In this document: in pieces, positions 55,401-63,347 of the stretch
Layout: each line of letters opens with the position of its first letter
Position numbering within the stretch: the stretch's first letter is position 1
DNA from: JBBQVS01 sp964250765
GTDB lineage: Bacteria > Chloroflexota > Ktedonobacteria > Ktedonobacterales > Ktedonobacteraceae
Assembly (NCBI GenBank): GCA_964250765.1
Contig: CAXUHF010000001.1
Location: 1-64,000, forward strand
Direction: 5' to 3'
DNA: 64,000 bases
Notes under the pieces: model-generated
Told to the model about the DNA's origin: nothing
What the model saw: only the letters and a program-made list of their open reading frames with translations
The model's database searches: none
Position numbers and translations under genes: made by a program

Positions 55401-56301
55401 TTACATGAATTGGAAAATATGTATATCGTTCATCATTAAGATGAAATTTCTGGTTGAATGCATCTAAGAAAAGAACTTGAAGCCAGTGTTCAAAAAAGGT
55501 ATCTTCCTCGTGTGGCGTTTCGTTATATGTGTTCCAAAGGGTTCTCAAGAATTTTTTATCGCCAGTGAGCCATCCCTTACGCTGGATAAAATAGAGAAAC
55601 ATACAGCGATTGAGAAAAAGATGTGCGTAGTCGTGCGCCCAAGTAATATCACGAATTTGTGAATATAAGTTCTCCTGTAATGCGCGGAACTGCTTTTTAT
55701 ATGCATCAAAAAATGTTTTGGTGACAGCAGCGACATCAAACGCTTCATCATGAAGTTCCTGAATGAATAAAGGTGATGTCTCGATTATTGTAGCAACATC
55801 AAGTAATGCCAATCTCTCTGAAGCTGTACGCAATTGCTCTTCCTGACTGACGGTGATACGACGAAGGATGCGTCGCTTTGCATCTTTATTGTCGGGTTTT
55901 ACGTTCACGAAATGCCATTTATCCTGAGTTGCATTAGAAAAAATAAACAAAGCGTCAGGATGGTCCTTCAACAAGTTGTTAATGATGAGGCGCTCGTGTG
56001 TAAGAGGAAGGGCCGAGGATACAAGACGAATATAGATAATATCAAAATCTTCCCGCTCATTCGTTGCAAACAAAAGCAGTGGGTCCTTCGGGTACAAATA
56101 GGTTTGCAACTGTAGTGTGCTTGCATCTCGCCAATTGTGGAAAGGAAGGATTTGGTTCACTCGCTTATACGCTAAATGAGTCCAAAACAGCTTTTTTAGA
56201 GGGTCTAAGCTCCCTTGTGTGCAAAGGTCTTGTAAACATGCAAGTACAAGAGGAATAATTTCCTGATGTGTAGAATCATAAATTTCACTCAATGTACTCA
56301 T
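52495..56301 (-). CDS. Eco57I-like N6-adenine DNA methyltransferase
   Basis: A 1268-residue protein with SAM motif I DPACGSGAFLVG near residue 455 and the catalytic NPPY motif (IGNPPYVRQENI) near 712, the gamma-type order of Eco57I/PglX enzymes. Between them GQSLYGVDVMAWAARVAELRL and a long coiled stretch (EREDKLENEIAVLESKLA). The C-terminal 350 residues (DITEVRYGVKTGANEFFYL, GLGGGARSMMVSDY) look like the target-recognition domain. The first 400 residues are not recognised; no clear nuclease motif is seen, so cutting may come from the neighbours. GAGGAACGTT precedes the ATG. It is the first gene of the leftward islet. Confidence 0.85.
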   Translation of the reverse strand: MSTLSEIYDSTHQEIIPLVLACLQDLCTQGSLDPLKKLFWTHLAYKRVNQILPFHNWRDASTLQLQTYLYPKDPLLLFATNEREDFDIIYIRLVSSALPLTHERLIINNLLKDHPDALFIFSNATQDKWHFVNVKPDNKDAKRRILRRITVSQEEQLRTASERLALLDVATIIETSPLFIQELHDEAFDVAAVTKTFFDAYKKQFRALQENLYSQIRDITWAHDYAHLFLNRCMFLYFIQRKGWLTGDKKFLRTLWNTYNETPHEEDTFFEHWLQVLFLDAFNQKFHLNDERYTYFPIHVKQIFAEAPFLGGLFAPDPLDEQKYFILSDACFYEILAFFEGYNFTIAEDSPLDQEVAVDPEMIGRVYESLVNVSSEVDERGDAGIFYTPRSEIDLMCRLTLVDYLANHLPHIQKGIFYDIVFALYPHEKLMIDEDVKVQNYWETIYTHVSEVTVLDPACGSGAFLVGMLDVLDDLQARASSYLRRRQKETKYERRKRITGQSLYGVDVMAWAARVAELRLWLKAAVESDLPLNKLHDRRDPILPHFTFKIRHGDSLLQQVGNVTFAHNQTTRGITSMLHRRLIALQEEKGKFYNSDASCMFKTSKEVKEEERAVFVAIIQEREDKLENEIAVLESKLALPEQSTFLDSSDEENIIKVNVEVEQWKKEIETKADELDTLRKVHTILANPDQEIPFVWDIGFVEIFSNDHREGFDIVIGNPPYVRQENISNPLVPRREVDAEKKREYKRLLAQIAHQAFPDFFLYNLNSQKAFHELDAKSDLYVYFYLHGLHLLNAHGSFCFITSNSWLDVGYGAVLQEFLLQYCKVKMIIDNAAKRSFATADVNTVIVLLSPPGTRDRAGQDAITRFVLFTVDFEQVLASEIFKHIESTTEPITTLLYRTYPINQRALFDEGSTLLKGKQSRTIGTKRQNNVTQHALTQVSSYTGNKLGGKYLRAPDIYWVLMQKGRDRLVHLRDITEVRYGVKTGANEFFYLDEKRAKQWHIEEEFLQPIIKSPTDCRSILVQSSMLKNNLFLCQKTKAELKGTAALEYIQWGESQGFHKNSSVSGRGRWWSVSTEAANSIFVKEAHNTSAVFYNPNMYSVDCRLYYAKLSTTTLVYLNSAIGALLFEIYNRAGLGGGARSMMVSDYTLVPVLNGTTKTEAIAESVFQPVYNLPARKLVLSEEQKHKEMNSNLFDIAWHNLDDFIFDIFGLTTTERDAVYEAVIHLVGSRLKKATSLQTSKPSETVESSKHKMIVNSTNDLWAGSLPL

Positions 56302-56615
56302 ATGTAACGTTCCTCATCTCAAAGGCTAAAAGATATTGATACATTTCTCGGTCTTTCTGTTATGCAGGAACTATAGACTATCAGTTTATACGCAATTTTG
56401 CAAGAGGTAGAGCGAAGGGTCAAAAATCAGCTTTTCTTTCATTGCTCTCTACACTCAAGGCGAAGAACGTGATAGTGTTTTTTATGCTCCAAACTAAGAG
56501 AATATTTACGCGTGCAAATGCACAACGCGAATGCTCCATCCTACACGTATTGAAAAGGTTTAGATGCATATAGGAGAATAAAATTCCTCTTATGTGCTTT
56601 TTTAAGGAGGAAATT
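56302..56615. other. Divergent promoter interval
   Basis: About 314 bases between the leftward methyltransferase and the rightward 56616 gene. AT-rich, no gene. It should hold both promoters. Confidence 0.5.
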
Positions 56616-57500
56616 GTGTTAGATAAGCCTTATACCGTCACTCAGTGGTACCCAAGGGATGTATTGCAAGCTCAACTTCGTATTCAAGCTCTTAAAGAAA
56701 TGAGAAAGCATCAAGAAGAAAATGAGTTTGTAAGCCAAGAAGATTATGATCTGATCAATAATCTGGTTGTGAGGGATATGTATGTTCTCACTCAGATTAT
56801 TGAGAATAAGCGGCCTATCCAAATTGAGCTTACTTTGCTACAGCAACTCATCGATGCCTCATACAATCTCGCGGTGAATGCTCATTATGAGGATGTGCTT
56901 CCTATTGATGCAGAGCAATCCCTCATTCAAGTCCTTTGCATGTTTAAAGAACATCACGAAATAGAACCTACTTCTTATGGTGACTATGATGATCCTCATC
57001 ATCTATTAGGTGAACCATTGAAAGGAGAAGTAGTTATGCCTTCAAAGAATGAACCTCAATCGAGAGACACACACCCTACCATTCCGCCTCTAGCCGATTG
57101 TATTTTCACCGAAGCTTCCATACTTCCATCTGATGGGACACATTATACCATCGAGGGAAGAGACCTCACACGGCAACAAACAGTATGGGAGCGTGTTGAA
57201 GCCAGTTGGGAATGTCCAACTCACTTTCCCAACTCTCAAAAGGCCGAGGATGCTGCCCGTACACTAGCACTTCGTAGTGAAGGAGATAGGGTCTATCGCG
57301 TTGTCAATCCTATCGGTAGCGTACAGCACACATTTCACGTCAAGAAGTATCTGTCTATAACACATCAAGATGAAAGAGCATGGGAACTCGAAGCGATACC
57401 GATTGGTTTTTGCGTTCCTCTGCTGTCTGAGGTCCTAACCAATCCAGAAGCACGAGCGAAGATACTGTTTCCTCTTGTCGAAAAGGAGCCGTCTTTATGA
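56616..57500 (+). CDS. Hypothetical protein, GTG start
   Basis: A 294-residue protein. The start is GTG at 56616, with AAGGAGG 5 bases before it; a frame from 56592 includes the ribosome site itself. Residues 1-115 are helical (EEDYDLINNLVVRDMY-like). Residues 150-294 contain TIEGRDLTRQQTVWERVEASW and DRVYRVVNPIGSVQHTFHV. No family was recognised. Its stop overlaps the next start (ATGA), so the two are coupled. Confidence 0.5.
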   Translation: MLDKPYTVTQWYPRDVLQAQLRIQALKEMRKHQEENEFVSQEDYDLINNLVVRDMYVLTQIIENKRPIQIELTLLQQLIDASYNLAVNAHYEDVLPIDAEQSLIQVLCMFKEHHEIEPTSYGDYDDPHHLLGEPLKGEVVMPSKNEPQSRDTHPTIPPLADCIFTEASILPSDGTHYTIEGRDLTRQQTVWERVEASWECPTHFPNSQKAEDAARTLALRSEGDRVYRVVNPIGSVQHTFHVKKYLSITHQDERAWELEAIPIGFCVPLLSEVLTNPEARAKILFPLVEKEPSL

Positions 57501-57904
57501 ACTTTATCGGAAGATTTCGTAGCAACTATTTTGCTGTCAAAGATCGTGCAGCTTTTGATGCATGGTGCCAAAGTCGTCAACTCAAAATTATTGTTGATGA
57601 GGTAAATCCTCATCTTGTTGGCTTTCTAGGGAGTGAACACGAGTCGGGGCTTCCCTGGATAATAGAAGAAGAGGTGAATGGAGAAGAGAAAGAGATTACC
57701 ATCGATTTCATTGGAGAAATTGGGACATTCCTTGCTGACAATTCTGTCGCAATTGTTATAGAGATCACCTATGAAGGATATCGCTACCTCGGAGGAGTGT
57801 CCTATGCCATTAACAATAAAGGAGAGAGAAAAAATGTTACCCTTGCGAGTATTGTCTCTTTAGCTCAGGAACTGGGAGATAATGTCACAAAGTGCGAATA
57901 CTAG
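57497..57904 (+). CDS. Recurrent mobile-element protein of unknown function (FRSNYFxVKD family)
   Basis: A 135-residue protein beginning MNFIGRFRSNYFAVKDRAAFDAW. I have seen this opening, followed by an IADHLAD-like segment (here IGEIGTFLADNSVAIVIE) and a YRYLGGVSYAINNKGE strand, in uncharacterised small proteins of cyanobacteria and phages. No activity is known. It overlaps the preceding gene by 4 bases and is followed by another short overlap zone. Confidence 0.5.
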   Translation: MNFIGRFRSNYFAVKDRAAFDAWCQSRQLKIIVDEVNPHLVGFLGSEHESGLPWIIEEEVNGEEKEITIDFIGEIGTFLADNSVAIVIEITYEGYRYLGGVSYAINNKGERKNVTLASIVSLAQELGDNVTKCEY

Positions 57905-57944
57905 CCCCCATGTTACTAGTGAACTTGCAAAGAAAGGTATTACA

Positions 57945-58643
57945 ATGACACAAATTCCACTTGTTCCACAGTGTCCTCTATGTCATCAATCCCTAGCATA
58001 TGAAGGCGCACCCCATGCACAATCTTTAGAGGCAATCACTAGTGATCACTGTCCCCATCGCTTAGGTTTCCTACCTACTGATCCAGTAGAATACACCGTG
58101 TATTGCATGTATGCCCAGCATCCCACGCTCTTTGGAAGAAGTCCTTGGAGTCGCTGGCATATTTTTGAGCAAATCTTCTTTGTAAATGGAAACGAGTTTA
58201 AATGGCAAGATGGTTGCCTTATTGATATCTACAATGGATTACCAGAAATTCCTCCTCCCTTACTAAGTAGCATGGATGTGGCAAAACAGCACTCTTCTCG
58301 TTGGAATACCTCTAGGAACAATTTCTCTTGGGAAAAGGTTGCACGAGAAGTCGAGGAGGAGTGGAGTCAATATCATCGCCAGCCATCTGAATTCTACCCC
58401 TTATGTGAGTATGCTGACATTCTCCGAGTACCACTAACGGACGTACATCCTTCCTGGCTGTTCGCTGCCCTTGATGGGATACGCATGTTCTTACACATCA
58501 CGGGCGGTGGACAATCTGTGAGAGAGATATATCATCTTGTGCGCGTCTATGACGCCCTCTGTACGCGAATAAAACTTGCAGAACCCGATATTGATGAACC
58601 GCTTATGACGCGAGACCTTGGGCAGAAAGGAGCCATTAACTAG
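57945..58643 (+). CDS. Hypothetical protein with N-terminal CxxC
   Basis: A 232-residue protein. VPQCPLCHQSLAYEG near residue 8-22 with a later SDHCPHR gives a possible zinc site. The rest is not recognised (EYTVYCMYAQHPTLFGRS; FYPLCEYADIL). AAAGGTATTACA precedes the ATG at 57945. An in-frame GTG at 57882 overlaps the previous gene and lacks a site. Confidence 0.5.
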   Translation: MTQIPLVPQCPLCHQSLAYEGAPHAQSLEAITSDHCPHRLGFLPTDPVEYTVYCMYAQHPTLFGRSPWSRWHIFEQIFFVNGNEFKWQDGCLIDIYNGLPEIPPPLLSSMDVAKQHSSRWNTSRNNFSWEKVAREVEEEWSQYHRQPSEFYPLCEYADILRVPLTDVHPSWLFAALDGIRMFLHITGGGQSVREIYHLVRVYDALCTRIKLAEPDIDEPLMTRDLGQKGAIN

Positions 58644-58788
58644 AATTTTATTCCGCCATGTATCCCCTTTGATTTCGTACATCTTCTGTTGTGAATAATG
58701 CCCCCTCTACATGCCATAAGCCTCAGCTAAATACAGTGTCTCTAGAAAGATATGTTAGCGACCGTTTGTCTATTCACAAGGAGATTCT

Positions 58789-58842
58789 ATGCCTTCTTCA
58801 AGTCCCATCCCTCAAAGTCGTGCTCCGCCTGAAGCTGGTTGA
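58789..58842 (+). pseudogene. Probable N-terminal relic of a second ClpS-like gene
   Basis: An ATG with AAGGAG upstream opens a 17-codon frame ending TGA. Its DNA shares 17 identical bases (ATCCCATCCCTCAAAGT, minus the first at the relic) with codons 6-11 of the ClpS gene at 38672, both encoding PIPQS. Downstream, out of frame, EKEIV follows. It looks like the first part of a duplicated ClpS gene whose body was lost, or a tiny peptide sharing the leader. Confidence 0.4.
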
Positions 58843-58998
58843 GAAAGAAATTGTATGAAAAGTGATGCACATTACACTCTGAAGAACATTGACTCACACA
58901 ATACAGCTTGAGCTTTTTGAGCATAAACCGTACTGTTGAATGAACTGCACAGTGACGAGCAGTTCGACAGAATGACCTACAAAACCTGTTTATCGTTG

Positions 58999-59032
58999 AA
59001 GAGCGTACAGCCTACCTCCTGTAGCTCTTTTT
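58999..59032 (+). terminator. Leader hairpin before the ComM-like gene
   Basis: AAGAGC.TACAG (58999-59010) pairs with CTGTAGCTCTT (59019-59029), then TTTTC. The next ATG is 26 bases downstream. Confidence 0.8.
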
Positions 59033-59057
59033 CTACAACATTAGGAGATTGACCTTT

Positions 59058-60101
59058 ATGTCTGGTTCAAATAAAACGCTACAAACACTTTCCCTTCCTG
59101 AGTTGCTACAAGAAGTACAAAGAAGAGCAAGTGCTGACACCATTCCAGCTGATCAACAGCGAGATATTCTGAACATGGTTATGGACGTTCTACAAGCTTG
59201 GTCGAAGACTATAGAGCAACCTCTTCCTGGACTCGATATGCAAGAAATTCGTGGGCAAGCTCACGTAAAGAGGGCATTGGAAGTCGCAGCAGGGGGTGGG
59301 CACAATATTCTCCTCATTGGGCCAAAAGGGGCAGGCAAAGCGTCACTGGCACGCACATTACCCACGCTCTTGCCGACGACAGCCGTATCATACCCTTTTC
59401 GCATGCCCCATTGTAGTACGAGTGGTACTGCATTTATTGGGGAGCCAACTTTACCAGGAGAGCTAACACTTGCACATGGCGGTGTTCTCTTTTTAGAGAA
59501 TATTGACGCTTTTGATGTATCACAACTCACTGCTTTACGTCAAGCGGTAGAAACGCATGTCATCACTATTCCTCATGGCGAAGAAACTATTCTGTTTCCT
59601 GGTCATTTCGTTCTTATTGCAACAGTAAAGCCTTGTTCATGTGGGTTTTATGGAGACCCTATGAGAGAGTGTATTTGTTCTGTGGAGGCTATTACAGAGT
59701 ATCGACAGCGCATCGAAGAGAGTGTTGAGACGATCTTTGACATCCATATTGAGGTACCGAGAGTGAGAGAAGACATCTTGAGTACGCGTCAGGAAGAAAG
59801 CTCGGCTCGGATTCGTAAGCGTGTCGAGGAAGCTCGTGTGATACAACGACGCCGATATGAAGAGGTAATGAATCTTTGGGTGAATGCTGATCTCGTCTCA
59901 GTGAATGAAATTCAGAAGTATTGCGAACTTGAGCCTACCGCTCAACGGTTGCTGAAAGCTGCACTTCAGCAACTCCACCTGACGCCACAGGGTGTTCTAC
60001 GCATACAAAGATTGGCTCGTACTATTGCTGATCTTGCAGATTCCAAAGCCATTGCAGCTAACCATATTGCTGAAGCTGTACAATATCGCTCTCGATTTTG
60101 A
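59058..60101 (+). CDS. ComM/YifB-like Mg-chelatase AAA protein with degenerate Walker motifs
   Basis: A 347-residue protein. It covers only the AAA and C-terminal parts of ComM (full ComM is about 500 residues and begins with a Lon-like domain). The motif GLDMQEIRGQAHVKRALEVAA leads to Walker A GPKGAGKA (residues 88-95), where the usual Thr/Ser is Ala. YPFRMPHCSTSGTAFIGE is ComM-typical (RPFRxPHH). Walker B GGVLFLENIDAF has Glu and Asn where LDE is normal. C-terminal CxCGFYGDPMRECICS matches the ComM zinc-like motif. ATP hydrolysis is doubtful, binding possible. ComM helps branch migration in natural transformation. AGGAG is 10 bases before the ATG at 59058. Confidence 0.75.
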   Translation: MSGSNKTLQTLSLPELLQEVQRRASADTIPADQQRDILNMVMDVLQAWSKTIEQPLPGLDMQEIRGQAHVKRALEVAAGGGHNILLIGPKGAGKASLARTLPTLLPTTAVSYPFRMPHCSTSGTAFIGEPTLPGELTLAHGGVLFLENIDAFDVSQLTALRQAVETHVITIPHGEETILFPGHFVLIATVKPCSCGFYGDPMRECICSVEAITEYRQRIEESVETIFDIHIEVPRVREDILSTRQEESSARIRKRVEEARVIQRRRYEEVMNLWVNADLVSVNEIQKYCELEPTAQRLLKAALQQLHLTPQGVLRIQRLARTIADLADSKAIAANHIAEAVQYRSRF

Positions 60102-60242
60102 TGATGGCAAGTAGAATAGTGTATGCATTACTACTCCATCTCCTTACAAAGTTTCTTCATTCGTGTATAGGATGCGTTCGGGCACTATGCCATACAGCAT
60201 CTTGAAGCACATATTAGAATAAGTTCTCACAAAACTCTATCC

Positions 60243-60270
60243 GGCGAAGAGCTAATAGCTCTTCGCCTTT
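60243..60270 (+). terminator. Leader hairpin (GGCGAAGAGCT type)
   Basis: GGCGAAGAGCT (60243-60253) pairs with AGCTCTTCGCC (60257-60267), followed by TTTCTTATTCAG. The same stem sequence occurs at 62611-62640, and CTTATTCAG also follows the palindrome at 42544. Confidence 0.85.
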
Positions 60271-60294
60271 CTTATTCAGAAAATGGAAAAATCT

Positions 60295-61632
60295 ATGCAA
60301 CAGCAAAATTCATTACGGGAGCGCATTCTTACGTATTGCAAACAAAAAGAGAGTGTTTCACTGATACCACCACTTGACCTCACTGGAAGTGATCTTTCAG
60401 GCTATGATCTTCGCGGTTGTGATCTGACGGGTGTCATTTTGAATGAGGTAAATATGACGACAGCTAATCTTGAAGGAACTCGACTGCAAAATGCGATGTT
60501 GAATAATGCAAGCTTTGCTGGTGTTCGAGTAGGGATGTTGCTTGGGACAGGACTTTCCCCTCGTTTTCTTCTTCATCACCGATCAGAAGCAGATCGAGGA
60601 AAATATCGTTCACTTCATTTTAGTCCACTGGAGTCATCTCATGCACCATTGCTCCTAACTGCACGAGAATGTACGCAGGTATGTCATTGTCTCCAAGAGG
60701 TTTTCTGGGAGGACCTTACGAGTTCAGAGGTGTTGACCACACTTTATCCAGATGAACGCTGGTATGAGTGGATGGTAGGTTGTCGTAGTCGCCTTATTCT
60801 TACCTGGGCACTGGAGCATAGAGTTTACCTCAATCGCATGGCTAGCAATATTCCGTTCTATGGTCGGATTCTGCCTTTAACGCTTGTGGATGAGGTAAAG
60901 GACACTGACTTGGTCGCAGGGGTCAAGACAAGTCCTGAGCGAGTGTTTCATGAGATTGGAGTGAGGCAGCTTCTCAAAGAAAGCGATTTACAAGGCACAA
61001 ATGTTCCCTATCCGCTTTCGCCCTTTGGCGATGCAGACAAGATTGTTCAGATAAAATCCCGTCAGGGTCTGCAAATGGAAGGTGCTGTAATGCATCATTG
61101 TGTGGCAAGTTACGATGATGCATGTTTGGGTGGTCAGTGTTTTATGTATCATATAGGGCAACCAGCCCCCGAAGGGAGTACGCTAGAGATGTTTCCTAAT
61201 GGAGATATAGGACAACACCGTGCCATCCGAAACCGTGCTCCTGATATGCTTGACCGAAACATTGTGGGTGCTTGGCTCAAGTCGCTTGGCATTGAACGTG
61301 ATACGAGCACAACGATGGAGCGTATCTGTACACGTTTGCATGAAGCAGGTGTTGTTACGGTATCCTTCCAAATTTATTGGTACAACGATGAGGATACTGT
61401 TGCGGATATTTCAGCAGTGGATAGAAATAATAATTTTGTTCCACTACGTACTGTGAGCGACGAAGATTTGTGGGATAGCGTTCGTGAAGCGGGACGAGGT
61501 ATACATGGTCAATGGGAACTCAATGTTGAAGAGAAGCGGCTCGACCTAGTTGGAGAGGAATGTCCTCCAGACGATGACGATGATGCCTACTGTGATGAAC
61601 CAGATTTTGAGGACGGGGAGGAAGAGGAGTAA
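60295..61632 (+). CDS. Pentapeptide-repeat / PcfJ-domain fusion protein
   Basis: About 445 residues. Residues 20-75 carry pentapeptide repeats (LDLTGSDLSGYDLRG, CDLTGVILNEVNM, ANLEGTRLQNAMLNNA), a right-handed beta helix. Residues 250-330 contain the PcfJ signature: AVMHHCVASYDDA, GGQCFMYHI, and the EMFPNGDIGQHR strand. The last 25 residues are acidic. The start could be ATG at 60283 or 60295; the second shares MQQQ with the gene at 62667. PcfJ domains occur in conjugation loci. The fusion to pentapeptide repeats is not one I know. Its stop overlaps the next start by 1 base (TAATG). Confidence 0.7.
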   Translation: MQQQNSLRERILTYCKQKESVSLIPPLDLTGSDLSGYDLRGCDLTGVILNEVNMTTANLEGTRLQNAMLNNASFAGVRVGMLLGTGLSPRFLLHHRSEADRGKYRSLHFSPLESSHAPLLLTARECTQVCHCLQEVFWEDLTSSEVLTTLYPDERWYEWMVGCRSRLILTWALEHRVYLNRMASNIPFYGRILPLTLVDEVKDTDLVAGVKTSPERVFHEIGVRQLLKESDLQGTNVPYPLSPFGDADKIVQIKSRQGLQMEGAVMHHCVASYDDACLGGQCFMYHIGQPAPEGSTLEMFPNGDIGQHRAIRNRAPDMLDRNIVGAWLKSLGIERDTSTTMERICTRLHEAGVVTVSFQIYWYNDEDTVADISAVDRNNNFVPLRTVSDEDLWDSVREAGRGIHGQWELNVEEKRLDLVGEECPPDDDDDAYCDEPDFEDGEEEE

Positions 61633-62321
61633 TGGCTGCCCACCCATTTTATCATGCTCGTTCCTCCGCTAAGTTGTTTGGGGGAGTGGCGACTGATTAT
61701 TACGATCTCCATACCTTTTTCGATAAGACAAAAGCTTGTGTGCCCACGAACTTACATCGTTTAGTACTTCACAACGAATTTGGAATAGAACTTTGTGAGC
61801 AAGTTTACGGAGAAACATTTCATCGGCCTTCCGATGGACAAATGCTTCCAACATATAACGTCGCCTGCCAACATGTAACAGAGGATTTTGGGTTTATACC
61901 TACATTGTCAAGGTGTATGCAAACTCATCCGCTCCGTCAAGAGGTACCTGATACTGTTTTTTTGACGCAAGAAGAACAAGCGACATACTTAGCGCAAAAG
62001 CTCGGAGGCATACCAGAAGATTACCAAGAACTTGTTGAATGGTTTGGTCGCCCAGGCGAACTTCTTCATGATTCCCACTTTTTCCGCCTACTGGGTAATA
62101 GCTTTGGGATTTTTCTGGCAGAAGCTCGCTTTGGTATAGCCCTGACGCGATACTCTGACCAAAAACCCTTGCCAACGCGGTATGTTGCAGAGAATTTGGT
62201 CTATATAATGCTTAACTCTATTCCTACCCTTTCACACTTCTTCCGAGGAATGAATATCGAACCTTGGATGTGTAAGGGTGCAAGAAGGCTTTCAGACGAA
62301 TTTGAGAAACATGATGAATAA
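61632..62321 (+). CDS. DUF6915-like protein, duplicated domain
   Basis: A 229-residue protein. The first half (HARSSAKLFGGVATDYYDLHTFFD; LVLHNEFGIELCEQVYGETF; ACQHVTEDFGFIPT) matches DUF6915 as I recall it (HA..S...GG..eDY, HN.FGi, HV.ED.G.iPT). The second half repeats it with YLAQKLGGIPEDYQELVEWF and LGNSFGIFLAEARFG, so the domain is doubled. Function unknown. It is coupled to the PcfJ-fusion gene by a TAATG overlap. Confidence 0.6.
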   Translation: MAAHPFYHARSSAKLFGGVATDYYDLHTFFDKTKACVPTNLHRLVLHNEFGIELCEQVYGETFHRPSDGQMLPTYNVACQHVTEDFGFIPTLSRCMQTHPLRQEVPDTVFLTQEEQATYLAQKLGGIPEDYQELVEWFGRPGELLHDSHFFRLLGNSFGIFLAEARFGIALTRYSDQKPLPTRYVAENLVYIMLNSIPTLSHFFRGMNIEPWMCKGARRLSDEFEKHDE

Positions 62322-62666
62322 AAAGAAAACGAGTAAGGTTTCGTGCGAACCTGTACAACAAACACTTCTACACATATTCAGAAAGGGAAGCTATGAATTG
62401 ATACGTCGATAGCGGTTAAAGGAGTGTTTCTTCCCTTCTCTAAAGTGGAATATCTTTAACCACAGCAAAAAGACGAGATACCATACTGATGAAAAGCTTC
62501 TGTACTTGTTACAAGATCAATGTAGACAGTTTCACTTTCATCATTAGCTCCCGAACAAGCCAAAGATATGTATCCGCACTCTGAAAGCACGCAAGCCAAA
62601 TATTCATCCAGGCGAAGAGCTAGTTAGCTAGTTCTTCGCCTTTTTTTACGAGATAAGGAAAATGCA
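62322..62666. other. Intergenic interval
   Basis: No gene recognised. The last 60 bases hold the leader hairpin of the 62667 gene. Confidence 0.5.
62611..62647 (+). terminator. Leader hairpin (GGCGAAGAGCT type), copy 2
   Basis: GGCGAAGAGCTAG (62611-62623) pairs with CTAGTTCTTCGCC (62628-62640, one G-T pair), followed by TTTTTTT. The next ATG is 19 bases downstream. Confidence 0.9.
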
Positions 62667-63251
62667 ATGCAACAGCAAGAGAAACAGAGGAAACTTCAGC
62701 ACTCAACAGCGCATGCTATTGTTGCCATTGAAAACGCTGATGCTTGGATAGTCCAAGCTCAGGAAGTGTATGCGCCCCTCGATGGAAGTGCGGCAAATGT
62801 CGATACACTTTCATCAGCGCGAACACTACTTATGGTGACAGCGAGAAAACTTCAGTCTGCCCGCCGTTTGTTGGAAGCAAGCCGTGGAATTTTTGAGATG
62901 CTTCCCAATATCGATCTAGAACTGCTTGAACCACCAGTTACCGCTACTTGCTATTCAGACGATCATGCCGTTGAGGTAGAGTGTTTCGATGCAACGCTCT
63001 GGTTTGCACGAGGGACTGATGAGGACATACAAAAACTGCAGGCGGAGTCATATAGAGGATGCTCTATGGCTGACAACGTTGCAGTGTTTATTGCTAGCTA
63101 TGATGCGCGGGTGCAGGCGATGTTCGATCACAATGAAGCACTTCCTGAAACTGTAGAAGTGCGTGGCTTTGAATGTCATGTGCAGCAAGCCGAGGCGAGG
63201 AAGTGGATACATCAACATCGACCTCACTTGCTTAACGATTGGCAGGAGTAA
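62667..63251 (+). CDS. Hypothetical helical protein
   Basis: A 194-residue protein. The first 95 residues are helix-rich with a possible coiled coil (TARKLQSARRLLEASRGIF). The second half is mixed (HAVEVECFDATLWFARGT). No family was recognised. The ATG follows ATAAGGAAAATGCA and shares the opening MQQQ with the PcfJ-fusion gene. Confidence 0.5.
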   Translation: MQQQEKQRKLQHSTAHAIVAIENADAWIVQAQEVYAPLDGSAANVDTLSSARTLLMVTARKLQSARRLLEASRGIFEMLPNIDLELLEPPVTATCYSDDHAVEVECFDATLWFARGTDEDIQKLQAESYRGCSMADNVAVFIASYDARVQAMFDHNEALPETVEVRGFECHVQQAEARKWIHQHRPHLLNDWQE

Positions 63252-63347
63252 ATTGACACTTTCACAAAGCTGTTCTTGCGTGGAGTGCAACTTCCATCTT
63301 GCTCGTGCGCCACCTTCCACGCCACACACTTTTCCAGTCGAACCCTT

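Larger units (their letters stand above)
58644..59057. other. Intergenic interval with ClpS-start relic and hairpin
   Basis: Contains a 17-codon relic (58789-58842) and a leader hairpin (58999-59032), both listed. Nothing else was recognised. Confidence 0.5.

Noticed and set aside
47968..56301. Assignment of the islet to DISARM or BREX
   Set aside because: DISARM needs DrmA, DrmB and a separate PLD protein, and BREX needs PglZ and BrxC; none is present in the window.
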